Assembly: GCF_001610835.1 (NCBI RefSeq)
Contig: NZ_CP011270.1
Span: forward strand, 5,040,001-5,104,000
Direction: 5' to 3'
Length of the DNA: 64,000 bases
Origin: Planctomyces sp. SH-PL14
GTDB taxonomy: Bacteria > Planctomycetota > Planctomycetia > Planctomycetales > Planctomycetaceae
Shown here: positions 8,094 to 15,786 of the stretch, piece by piece
How the letters are laid out: every line of letters starts with the position of its first letter
How positions within the stretch are numbered: the stretch's first letter is position 1
Notes under the pieces: model-generated
Databases searched by the model: none
Seen by the model: the letters and a program-made list of their open reading frames with translations, nothing else
Told to the model about the DNA's origin: nothing
Program-made: the position numbers and the translations under genes

Positions 8094-9560
8094 GTGTCTC
8101 AAGACCAGCCTGCCGCTTCCCCTCCTGCTCCTCCCCCGCCGATCAAGATGACCACGATGCACTGGCTCGTGTGCATCATCGCCTCCATCGGCTTCGCGTT
8201 CGACATCTACGAACTCCTGATGCTCCCGCTGATCGTCAAGCCGGCGATCGCGGCCCTCCATCCGAACACCGGCACCCCGGCCGACTGGCTCCCCGGCGGC
8301 GTTCAATACGTCCAGTGGGCCCGCACCCTGTTCTTCGTTCCCGCGATCGCCGGGGGCGTCTTCGGCCTCCTCGGCGGTTACCTCACCGACCGCCTCGGCC
8401 GCCGCTTCGTCCTCACCTGGAGCATCCTGCTCTACGCCTTCGGGGCGTGCGCCGCCGGACTCTCGACCGACCTCTACCAGCTCCTCTTCTTCCGCTGCCT
8501 CGTCTTCATCGGCGTCTGCGTCGAGTTCGTCGCGGCGGTGGCGTGGCTGGCCGAACTCTTCCCGAACCCGGAGCAGCGTGAGAAGGTCCTCGGCTACACC
8601 CAGGCGTTCTCCTCGGCCGGCGGCGTCATGGTGGCGGTCGCGGCGAATCTCGCGGCGACCTACGCCACGGTCTTCCCGGCGATCCGCGGCGGACACGAGG
8701 CCTGGCGGTACACGCTGATCTCCGGCCTGATCCCGGCGATCCCCCTGATCCTGATTCGCCCGTTTCTGCCTGAGTCCCCGGCGTGGCAGAAGAAGCGGGA
8801 GACCGGAACGCTCAAGCGACCGAGCTTTGCCGAGCTCTTCAGCCCGGCCCTCCGCAAGACGACGATCGTCACGACCCTCTGCTTCGCCACGACCTTTGGC
8901 CTGGCGTTCGGCGCCATTCAGCAGACCCCGCAGATCCTCGCCGGTCACGTCGATGTCCTGAAGGCGGTCGAAGCGAACCAGGCCAAGGCCAAGGAGGCCG
9001 CCACGGCCGAGAAGCCCTTCACCCAGAAGGATGCGGGGATCATCAAGGGGAACACGACCGACAAGATTGCCGCGTCGGTCCAGGGATGGCAGGAGATCGG
9101 CGGGCTTGTCGGCCGGATCCTCCTGGCGATCCTGGCCGTGCGGATCCTCAGCCGCCGGAACCTGTTCCGGATCTTCCAGATTCCGAGCCTGCTCTTCGTT
9201 CCGGCGATCTTTTACTGGCTCTCCATGAACCTCAAGACCGAGGGCTCGGTCGAGATGTTCCGGTACGCGATCTTTGCCGCGGGAGCGCTGGTCGTCGGCC
9301 AGATGAGCTTCTGGGGGAACTACATCCCGCTCGTCTTCCCGGTCCACCTCCGCGGGACGGGTGAGAGCTTTGCGGCGAACATTGGGGGCCGGGTCATCGG
9401 GACCGCGGCGGCGTGGATTACGATCACGCTCTCCGCCGCCAAGCCGCCCGATCCGGCGAAGATCGCCCTCATGGGGGCGGCGGTTGCCGGGGTGTATGCC
9501 CTGGTGGGAGCGATCCTGACGCAGTTCCTTCCGGAGCCGACGAACGACGTCCACGAGTGA
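8094..9560 (+). CDS. Major facilitator superfamily transporter
   Basis: 488 residues beginning at GTG 8094; in-frame ATGs at 8148 and 8157 are possible alternatives because residues 1-17 are only a Ala/Pro-rich leader. About 12 hydrophobic segments are visible. The cytoplasmic loop after TM2 has the MFS signature GGYLTDRLGRR and the region after TM4 has LAELFPNPEQREKVLG, as in sugar/metabolite:H+ symporters. The central loop (residues ~280-330) is longer than usual and charged (ANQAKAKEAATAEKPFTQKD). Substrate cannot be read from the sequence. The gene stands alone between a repeat copy and a MetW-like gene. Confidence 0.85.
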   Translation: MSQDQPAASPPAPPPPIKMTTMHWLVCIIASIGFAFDIYELLMLPLIVKPAIAALHPNTGTPADWLPGGVQYVQWARTLFFVPAIAGGVFGLLGGYLTDRLGRRFVLTWSILLYAFGACAAGLSTDLYQLLFFRCLVFIGVCVEFVAAVAWLAELFPNPEQREKVLGYTQAFSSAGGVMVAVAANLAATYATVFPAIRGGHEAWRYTLISGLIPAIPLILIRPFLPESPAWQKKRETGTLKRPSFAELFSPALRKTTIVTTLCFATTFGLAFGAIQQTPQILAGHVDVLKAVEANQAKAKEAATAEKPFTQKDAGIIKGNTTDKIAASVQGWQEIGGLVGRILLAILAVRILSRRNLFRIFQIPSLLFVPAIFYWLSMNLKTEGSVEMFRYAIFAAGALVVGQMSFWGNYIPLVFPVHLRGTGESFAANIGGRVIGTAAAWITITLSAAKPPDPAKIALMGAAVAGVYALVGAILTQFLPEPTNDVHE

Positions 9561-9696
9561 TGTCGCCGGCGTGGCAGCTGTCGGCGGCTGGCCGGTTCTG
9601 GAGGCCGTGCCCCTCGAAAACAGGGGCGCGGCGGAATCGGTGCTTGTCACCCGCCGTTTTCCGTGATCTGCTGACTGAACACTGACGACCGAGAAC

Positions 9697-10344
9697 TTGT
9701 CACTTTCCGTGCCTATGCCTAAACGCCTGGTCTTTGCCGACTCCTGTGCCACGGTGGCGGACGACGTCATCCTGGGGCAGATCGAGCGCGGCAGCCGGGT
9801 GGTGGACCTGGGGTGCGGGGATGGGCGGCTGCTGTCGCAGTTGCGGGATACACTGGGCTGTGACGTGCTGGGGGTGGAGCGGGACCATCTGGCGTTTCAG
9901 CATGCGATTGGTCGCGGCGTGCCGATGCTGAAGGCGGATTTGAATCAGGGACTGCACCAGATCCCGCCGGGGAGTTTTGACTTTGCGGTGTTGAGTCAGA
10001 CGTTGCAGCAGGTGAGTCGGCCGCTGGAGGTGCTCGATGAGATCCTGCGGGTGGCTCGGCGGGCGTTGATTGTGGTGCCGAACTTTGGGCACTGGCGGAT
10101 CCGGATGCAGGTGGCGTTGCGTGGTCGGGCGCCGGTGACGGATTCGTTGCCGTATGAGTGGTACGAGTCGCCGAACGTTCACTTCCTCACGATGCTTGAT
10201 TTCCGTGAGCTGGCGCATCATGGCAACTTCCGGATTGTGAAGGAGTTGCCGATTATTGGTGACCGGGCGGTGGAGCGTGCATGGGCCGCGAATCTGAGGG
10301 CGAACAGTGCGCTGTACATTCTGGAGCGGGCCCACAGCGCGTAG
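9697..10344 (+). CDS. metW: MetW-like class I SAM-dependent methyltransferase family protein
   Basis: 215 residues from TTG 9697 (ATG 9715, giving 209 residues, is an equally plausible start). The SAM-binding motif I is VVDLGCGDGRLL at about 35-46. The blocks FAVLSQTLQQVSRPLEVLDE, RRALIVVPNFGHWRIRMQ and TDSLPYEWYESPNVHF are those of MetW. In proteobacteria MetW works with homoserine acetyltransferase MetX in methionine synthesis; no metX is adjacent here, so the role in methionine synthesis rests on family membership only. The 3' end converges on a response-regulator gene, with a repeat copy filling the gap. Confidence 0.85.
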   Translation: MSLSVPMPKRLVFADSCATVADDVILGQIERGSRVVDLGCGDGRLLSQLRDTLGCDVLGVERDHLAFQHAIGRGVPMLKADLNQGLHQIPPGSFDFAVLSQTLQQVSRPLEVLDEILRVARRALIVVPNFGHWRIRMQVALRGRAPVTDSLPYEWYESPNVHFLTMLDFRELAHHGNFRIVKELPIIGDRAVERAWAANLRANSALYILERAHSA

Positions 10345-10360
10345 TTGAGCTCTTGCCGAA

Positions 10361-10680
10361 CCGGGGTCCAGGGGGCCACCCCTGGTGGGGGATGCAAGGG
10401 GGCGAAGCCCTCTTGCCCGCCGGAGGCCTGGCCGTCGAGAGATGTCTGAAGGAGGGCGTGTCCAAGCGCGGACGACGTGCCGGATGCCCCCACACCAACC
10501 CGCTGGGATTGCAAAGCGAGCGGGGAATCTTCAACGCCGGTACCACAAAACGGTCGCCCGTTGTGCACCACGGTTCCGCAGGGAGAATGCCTCCGGCGGC
10601 AAGGGGGTGAGACCCCCTTGACCCCAGGCTGCCGTAGCACGTTGGGTTTGAGCTGTGGGAGCCGCGCCGGCAAGGACGTT
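10361..10680 (+). repeat. Dispersed ~320-bp intergenic repeat, copy 3
   Basis: Full copy from CCGGGGTCCAGGGGG to CCGCGCCGGCAAGGACG. It begins 16 nt after the metW stop and ends 1 nt before the stop codon of the convergent response-regulator gene, so it is the entire intergenic region and any shared terminator must be within it. Confidence 0.92.
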
Positions 10681-10681
10681 G

Positions 10682-11113
10682 TTACCCGCCGATCGGCGCC
10701 AGCTCGTTCAGAACTCGCGTCAGCTCCTGATGCTGGATCGGCTTGACCATGTGAGCATCAAACCCCGCCTCGGCCGACCGCTGACGATCCTCTTCCTGAC
10801 TCCAGCCAGTGAGGGCAATCAGCACCATCCCCTCACTCCACTCCTGCGCCCGAATCCAGCGGCACACCTCATGACCACTGATCCGCGGCAGCCCGATGTC
10901 GAGGAGCACCACCCGCGGACGAAGCGACTCCGCCAACCGCATCGCCTCCTCGGCATCAAACGCCGTGTGAGGCTCATTCCCCGTCAGCTTCAGCAGCATG
11001 CCAAGCGTCTTGGCATTGTCGGCATTGTCGTCCACAACCAGGATCCGGCGCTTCCCGGAGGCCTCAGGCCCCGGCTGGGGAGCGGATCCGGCTGGCCGAT
11101 CATTCGAGTTCAC
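10682..11113 (-). CDS. Single-domain response regulator (CheY-like receiver)
   Basis: 143 residues. After a ~20-residue Pro/Gly-rich linker, a complete receiver domain is present: acidic pair D28-D29 (ILVVDDN), phospho-acceptor D72 in VVLLDIGLP, conserved T102 (LIALTGW) and K124 (HMVKPI). No output domain follows, so it should act by protein-protein contact or as a phosphotransfer intermediate. No histidine kinase is nearby; the partner is unknown. Its 3' end abuts a repeat copy. Confidence 0.9.
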   Translation of the reverse strand: MNSNDRPAGSAPQPGPEASGKRRILVVDDNADNAKTLGMLLKLTGNEPHTAFDAEEAMRLAESLRPRVVLLDIGLPRISGHEVCRWIRAQEWSEGMVLIALTGWSQEEDRQRSAEAGFDAHMVKPIQHQELTRVLNELAPIGG

Positions 11114-12068
11114 GATTCCTCCGTGACGGACAGCGACGCCAGAAAGGGGTGGGGGGGATCCACTGAGTCCAGCCCTGCTCGACTCAGGACCTGAAAGTGT
11201 AGCCGCTCAAAGGGGTGATGGAACTTCATACGCCGGCGGCGGGCTGAATTTGACACAGTCGGCGTCGCTCCCACGGTCGAAACCCGCAGCCCGCTGATGC
11301 CCCCCGGGATTCTCCGGTCGTCCCACGGGGCATTGCCCGGGAGAACAGACGAGGCCCGGTCGAGCCAGGAGCGCAACGGCGAAGCGAACCGGACGGCCCC
11401 GAAGACTGTCCTGTTCCGGGCGGGAATCGCCTCCCCCGGGCCGCAGTGCGCCCCAAAATCGCGCCGGAAAATTCCCCTTGCCCTTGTTTTGGCAGGGGGA
11501 CGATGAATACGATTCCGCCGCCATCCAGGGATGGACCCGCTGAGAATCTGTCTGTTTTCCGTCAGTTTCCACCTGTGGGTTTGTCGTTTTCCTCCCGCTT
11601 CGTGATCGAAGCGAGGGAAATTTCCCCGGATGCGGAACGATTCGGCTGGACGATTCCCTACACCCGTAAGACAGGAAGCCGCCATGGCTGAACAATCCGA
11701 TCCACCACAGTGGCGTCAGGCCTGACGGCTCTCTCCCATGAGCTTGCGTCCGCCAGGTCGTAAGCCGCTTCGCGGTCAAAAGGTAACAGGTTCCCCGGTC
11801 CCGGCTCCGTTCGTTTCGCAACGGCCGCCGTGTCCGAGCCCGCTCCTTCTCTTGGCCGCCCGACCAGATCCTGCGTGATTTTGCCTTCCGCCACAGACTC
11901 CTGTCTCACGACAGACCCGGTCCTGCGGAAGCGGCGGCCAGCCGGGCGCGTTGCCCGGGCCTCACCTTCGGCAGACCAATCGTCCGGTCTCCGGAGAGCG
12001 CTTGGCGTGTTCCTTTCACCCACAACTGACCCAAGAACCTCCAACCTCAACTCAACGACCTCACCGTC
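11114..12068. other. Long intergenic region upstream of fusA, no convincing gene
   Basis: About 955 nt. Open frames on the minus strand (e.g. one ending at 11110) have Arg/Trp/Pro-rich, low-complexity translations and no conserved motif, so I do not call them. A 13-codon frame at 11684-11725 with GGAAG upstream could be a tiny leader peptide, but nothing supports it further. A short palindrome CCGGGCgcgttGCCCGG lies near 11941-11957. The last ~60 nt before fusA are C/A-rich (CAACCTCAACTCAACGACC) and look like an unstructured leader without a Shine-Dalgarno sequence. Confidence 0.5.
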
Positions 12069-14237
12069 ATGGCAATGGACCTCACTCTCGTCAGAAACAT
12101 CGGGATCTCCGCCCACATCGACTCGGGCAAGACGACCCTCAGCGAACGCATCCTCTTCTACTCCGGCAAGATCCATAAGATCCAGGAAGTGAAGGGGGAC
12201 GGCGACGGGGCAACCATGGACCACATGGACCTCGAACAGGAACGCGGCATCACCATCACGTCCGCCGCCACCCAGGTGCACTGGCACCGCAAGGAAGCCG
12301 ACGGAACGGACCAGGACTACACGATCAACCTGATCGATACGCCAGGGCACGTGGACTTCACCGTCGAAGTCGAACGCTCCCTCCGCGTGCTCGACGGGGC
12401 CGTCCTCGTCCTGTGCTCGGTCGGCGGCGTGCAGAGCCAGTCGCTGACCGTGGACCGCCAGATGAAGCGGTACAAGGTTCCCCGCATCGCGTTCGTCAAC
12501 AAGATGGACCGCACGGGAGCCGACTTCTTCAAGGTCGTGAAGCAGGTCACCGACAAGCTGAACGTCCACGCCGTTCCGCTGACGATTCCCATCGGCGCCG
12601 GCAACACCTTCGAAGGGGTCATCGACCTCGTCGCCATGAAGGCCCTCTCTTACGAAGGTAAGAAGGGGGAAACCGTCGTCGTCAAGGAGATCTCCGAAGA
12701 CGACATCGACGAGGCCAAGAAGCATCGCGCCACGATGCTCGAAGCCCTCTCGCTGTACGACGACGACCTGATGGCGGCCCTCCTGGAAGAGACCGAGTAC
12801 CCGATCGAGAAGCTGCACGCCCTGATCCGCAAGGTGACCCTGGCCCACCACATCACCCCCGTGATGTGCGGCTCCGCCTTCAAGGACAAGGGGGTCCAGA
12901 CCCTCCTCGACGCCGTCACCCGCTACCTGCCGAGCCCGCTCGACCGCGAAGTGACCGCCATCGACAACGATGCGACGGAAGCCGCGCGGAAGTCGGGCGA
13001 GATCCAGGAATCGGAGACGAAGCGGATCGTCCTCGCTCCGGACCCGACCAAGCCGACCGTCGCGATGGCATTCAAGACCGTCGTCGAGCAGTTCGGCCAG
13101 CTGACGTTCACCCGCATCTATCAGGGTGTCATCCGCAAGGGGGACACCTACACCAACACCCGTACCGGCAAGTCGACGCGTATCGGACGTCTCGTCCGCA
13201 TGCACGCCGACGACCGGCAGGACATTGAAGTCGGCGAAGCCGGCGACATCATCGCGGTGGTCGGTGTCGACTGTGCGACCGGGGATACGTTCGTCAGCGG
13301 CGACATGAACATCTCGCTGGAAAGCATCTACGCCCCCGAACCGGTGCTGAAGCTCAAGATCGAGCCGAAGGATCGGGACGGCGCGGCGCAGCTGTCGAAG
13401 GCGCTCGAGCGGTTCCGTCGTGAAGACCCCACCTTCCACGTCATGTCGGACCCCGAAACCGGGGAAACCCTCATCGCGGGGATGGGTCAGCTTCACCTCG
13501 AAATCTACACGGAGCGGATTCGCCGCGAGTACAAGTGCGAGACGATCATTGGTGAGCCGCGCGTCGCCTACAAGGAGACGCCGACCAAGGAAGTCAGCTT
13601 CAACTACAAGCACAAGAAGCAGACCGGTGGTTCGGGTCAGTACGCCCACGTCGTGGGTCGTGTCTTCCCGCTGCCGGAAGGTTCGGCGGTGAACTACGAG
13701 TTCGTCAACAAGATCACCCAGGGACGCATCCCGTCCCAGTTCATCCCCGCCATCGACTACGGTTTCCAGCGAGCGATCGTGAAGGGACCGCTGGCCGAGT
13801 GCGAGGTGGTCCGGGTCGGTGCGGAGATCACGGACGGCAGCTACCACGACGTCGACTCGAACGAACGTGCGTTCGAGACGTGCGGCTGGCTGGCGCTGCG
13901 GGAAGCGATTCTGCAGGCGAGCCCGTGCCTGCTCGAGCCGATCATGAAGCTCGAAGTGGAAGTCCCTGAGGAGTATCAGGGTCCGGTCACCGGCCACATT
14001 TCGAGCAAGCGGGGACTCATCACCAACACGACGGCCCGCCTCGGCGTGGCGGTCATTGAAGGGGAAGTCCCGCTGGCGAACATGTTCGACTACGCCAACG
14101 AACTGCGTTCGATGACGCAGGGCAAGGGCGGCTTCAGCATGGAATTCGCGGCCTACAAGCAGGTCCCGAAGAACGTGCAGGAAGAAGTGGTCGAGCGTCG
14201 CCGCAAGGAAAAGCTCGAAAAGGAAAAGAACAAGTAG
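12069..14237 (+). CDS. fusA: Elongation factor G (spdEFG1/mitochondrial-like subtype)
   Basis: 722 residues, a GTPase that drives translocation of tRNA and mRNA on the ribosome. G1 is AHIDSGKTT (residues ~15-23), G2 lies in GITITSAATQVHW, G3 is DTPGHVDF (90-97), G4 is NKMD (144-147). Domains II, III (GMGQLHLEIYTERI), IV (KKQTGGSGQYAHV) and V follow with normal length. The P-loop reads AHIDSGKTTLSERIL rather than the AHIDAGKTTTTERIL typical of canonical bacterial EF-G, which is the pattern of spdEFG1 and mitochondrial EFG1. Starts at ATG 12069 or 12075, neither with a Shine-Dalgarno sequence. It is monocistronic, not in a str operon, and is followed by a strong terminator. Confidence 0.95.
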   Translation: MAMDLTLVRNIGISAHIDSGKTTLSERILFYSGKIHKIQEVKGDGDGATMDHMDLEQERGITITSAATQVHWHRKEADGTDQDYTINLIDTPGHVDFTVEVERSLRVLDGAVLVLCSVGGVQSQSLTVDRQMKRYKVPRIAFVNKMDRTGADFFKVVKQVTDKLNVHAVPLTIPIGAGNTFEGVIDLVAMKALSYEGKKGETVVVKEISEDDIDEAKKHRATMLEALSLYDDDLMAALLEETEYPIEKLHALIRKVTLAHHITPVMCGSAFKDKGVQTLLDAVTRYLPSPLDREVTAIDNDATEAARKSGEIQESETKRIVLAPDPTKPTVAMAFKTVVEQFGQLTFTRIYQGVIRKGDTYTNTRTGKSTRIGRLVRMHADDRQDIEVGEAGDIIAVVGVDCATGDTFVSGDMNISLESIYAPEPVLKLKIEPKDRDGAAQLSKALERFRREDPTFHVMSDPETGETLIAGMGQLHLEIYTERIRREYKCETIIGEPRVAYKETPTKEVSFNYKHKKQTGGSGQYAHVVGRVFPLPEGSAVNYEFVNKITQGRIPSQFIPAIDYGFQRAIVKGPLAECEVVRVGAEITDGSYHDVDSNERAFETCGWLALREAILQASPCLLEPIMKLEVEVPEEYQGPVTGHISSKRGLITNTTARLGVAVIEGEVPLANMFDYANELRSMTQGKGGFSMEFAAYKQVPKNVQEEVVERRRKEKLEKEKNK

Positions 14238-14375
14238 CCAGGGGCGAAGCCCCTGGACCTGGTGGCCGTGGAACGATGGGTTGCGCGAAGGATGTCCGTC
14301 CGGCCAGGACGGTGTTCGAACGCAACTGTCGGAGGCGGTCTCCGGACTTGTTGACAGCTTGATGTGTTGAATGTC

Positions 14376-14420
14376 GAAGGGGCGAGTTGGCAGCAATGCC
14401 GGCTCGCCCCTTCTTTTTTT
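14376..14420 (+). terminator. Rho-independent terminator after fusA
   Basis: Stem GAAGGGGCGAG / CTCGCCCCTTC with an inner GGCA-GCAA-TGCC extension, followed by a run of seven T. A smaller hairpin CCAGGGGCgaaGCCCCTGG also starts directly after the fusA stop (14238-14256) but has no T-run. Confidence 0.9.
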
Positions 14421-14533
14421 GCGCGAGCCGACGGACGCGCGACCGCCGAGAACCGTTGGAAGCGAGTGCTGTCCGATCGCGAACCCTTGTTGCGGGCTCT
14501 TTCTCGCCGCTTCATCTCATTGCATAAACACGA

Positions 14534-14563
14534 AAGGAGGCTGCGCATCAGCGCAGCCTCCTT
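14534..14563 (-). terminator. Probable terminator hairpin of the small secreted-protein gene
   Basis: Perfect 13-bp stem AAGGAGGCTGCGC / GCGCAGCCTCCTT, 4-nt loop, 26 nt past the stop of the gene ending at 14590. On the minus strand it continues TCGTGTTTATG, a weak T-run. Confidence 0.75.
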
Positions 14564-14589
14564 CGCGATGTCTGGCCTCACGGCCTGTC

Positions 14590-14934
14590 TCAGTTCGACA
14601 GCTGGAACCCGAAGTTCTTGCCGTAGAGCGAGATCCCGGACTGCGGGTAGTACGGGGCGTAGGTCGGCGCGACATAGGTCGGCGGAACGTAGACCGGCGC
14701 GGGTGCGACGGGGACGGCCGGGGCGACGTAGGTGTAGCCGTAGGGGGGAGCCACGTATCCGTAGCCGCGATACGGGCGGTACGGCGGATGGACGTGGACG
14801 TGGCTCGGGCCGTAGTGACCGTGCCCCGAGTGGCCGTGTCCCGAGGGGCCGTGGTGGTGGTCGGCCCGCGCTTCGGTCGACGGAGCGAGGGCGGCGGTCA
14901 GAGCCACGGCGGCGGACAGGATCAGAGTCTTCAT
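14590..14934 (-). CDS. Small secreted His/Tyr/Pro-rich protein
   Basis: 114 residues from ATG 14934. The frame stays open far upstream, but MKTLILSAAVALTAALAPST is a textbook signal peptide and codons upstream of it have no protein-like character. The mature protein has a His/Gly cluster (HHHGPSGHGHSGHGHYG, about residues 26-42) that could bind metal, then a Pro/Tyr/Val repeat region (PPYRPYRGYGY, YVPPTYVAPTYAPYYP). Low-complexity secreted proteins of this type are common in planctomycetes; function unknown. It has its own terminator. Confidence 0.78.
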   Translation of the reverse strand: MKTLILSAAVALTAALAPSTEARADHHHGPSGHGHSGHGHYGPSHVHVHPPYRPYRGYGYVAPPYGYTYVAPAVPVAPAPVYVPPTYVAPTYAPYYPQSGISLYGKNFGFQLSN

Positions 14935-15333
14935 CGTGCACCTGCAAAGAGGAATGAGGCGTCTCATGGGGAGACGCGGGAACGGCCGGCTTCGCAACGG
15001 TCCGCCGGCTTTCGTTCGCTCGCCGGGACCACAATGAAAGGTCCGTGCCAATCGGTTGCTGCCGCGGTCTGCGGCGTCGGAAACCGGCGGAGAGGGCCGT
15101 TCCGTCCCGCGCGATCTGCCCAATCGGATGTTGATGCCGTCGGATTGAGGACGGTTCGCGGGTGCGGTTGGGAGGGGCGGGGTGGATACGCCCGTTCGAA
15201 GGGGGTGAGGTCGATTGACGGAGATGCGCGGAGCGGAGGAGTGGCGCAGGTCGGTCGGCCGGTGCTGGTGGCTCGCCTGTTCGAAGAGTGGGACTACTGA
15301 CGCGCCGCCGTCCATCCCGATGCTCGAACCGCG
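14935..15333. other. Intergenic region without recognised gene
   Basis: About 400 nt upstream of the small secreted-protein gene and before repeat copy 4. It should contain the minus-strand promoter of that gene, but I see no confident -35/-10 pair and no protein-like frame. Confidence 0.4.
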
Positions 15334-15654
15334 TTCTTGCCGGCGCAGCATTGATTGCTCAAACCCAATATGCGACGGCCGCTGGGGTCAAGGGGGCCTC
15401 GCCCCCTTGCCGCCGGAGGCACTTCTATGAGGGGCCGTGGGACACAACGGATGTTCCCTTTGTGGTACCAGCATTGAGGACTCCCTCAACCTGCACCGCT
15501 CGCTTTGCAATCCCCGCGGGTTGGTATGGGGGCATACGGCACGTTGTCCGCGTTTGGACACGCGCTCCTTCAGACATCTCTCGACGGCCAGGCCTCCGGC
15601 GGGCAGAGGGGCGTTGCCCCTCTGCACTCCCCACCAGGGTCCCCCTGGACCCGG
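15334..15654 (-). repeat. Dispersed ~320-bp intergenic repeat, copy 4
   Basis: Full copy with the GGTCCAGGGG-type end at the right, GCAACG-type loop (GGGGCGTTGCCCCTC on the plus strand). It lies between divergent genes whose starts are at 14934 and 15787. Confidence 0.9.
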
Positions 15655-15786
15655 TTGGGGATCGCGCCCGCTTGTTGCCGCCAGGATCTCCGGATAGCGT
15701 GAATGACGTCGGGGCGCGCTCCTCTGCCCCGGTGATGAGGAACGTCGACGTCGCGGGCCATACCCGACGCCTGTGCTGAGGCCGCC

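Noticed and set aside
11110-11821. Minus-strand frames of 191 and 204 codons upstream of the response regulator
   Set aside because: Translations are Arg/Ser/Pro-rich without hydrophobic core pattern, and two overlapping frames are equally open.
11658-14396. A 912-codon minus-strand open frame opposite fusA
   Set aside because: EF-G on the plus strand is certain; the antisense frame is a composition artefact.
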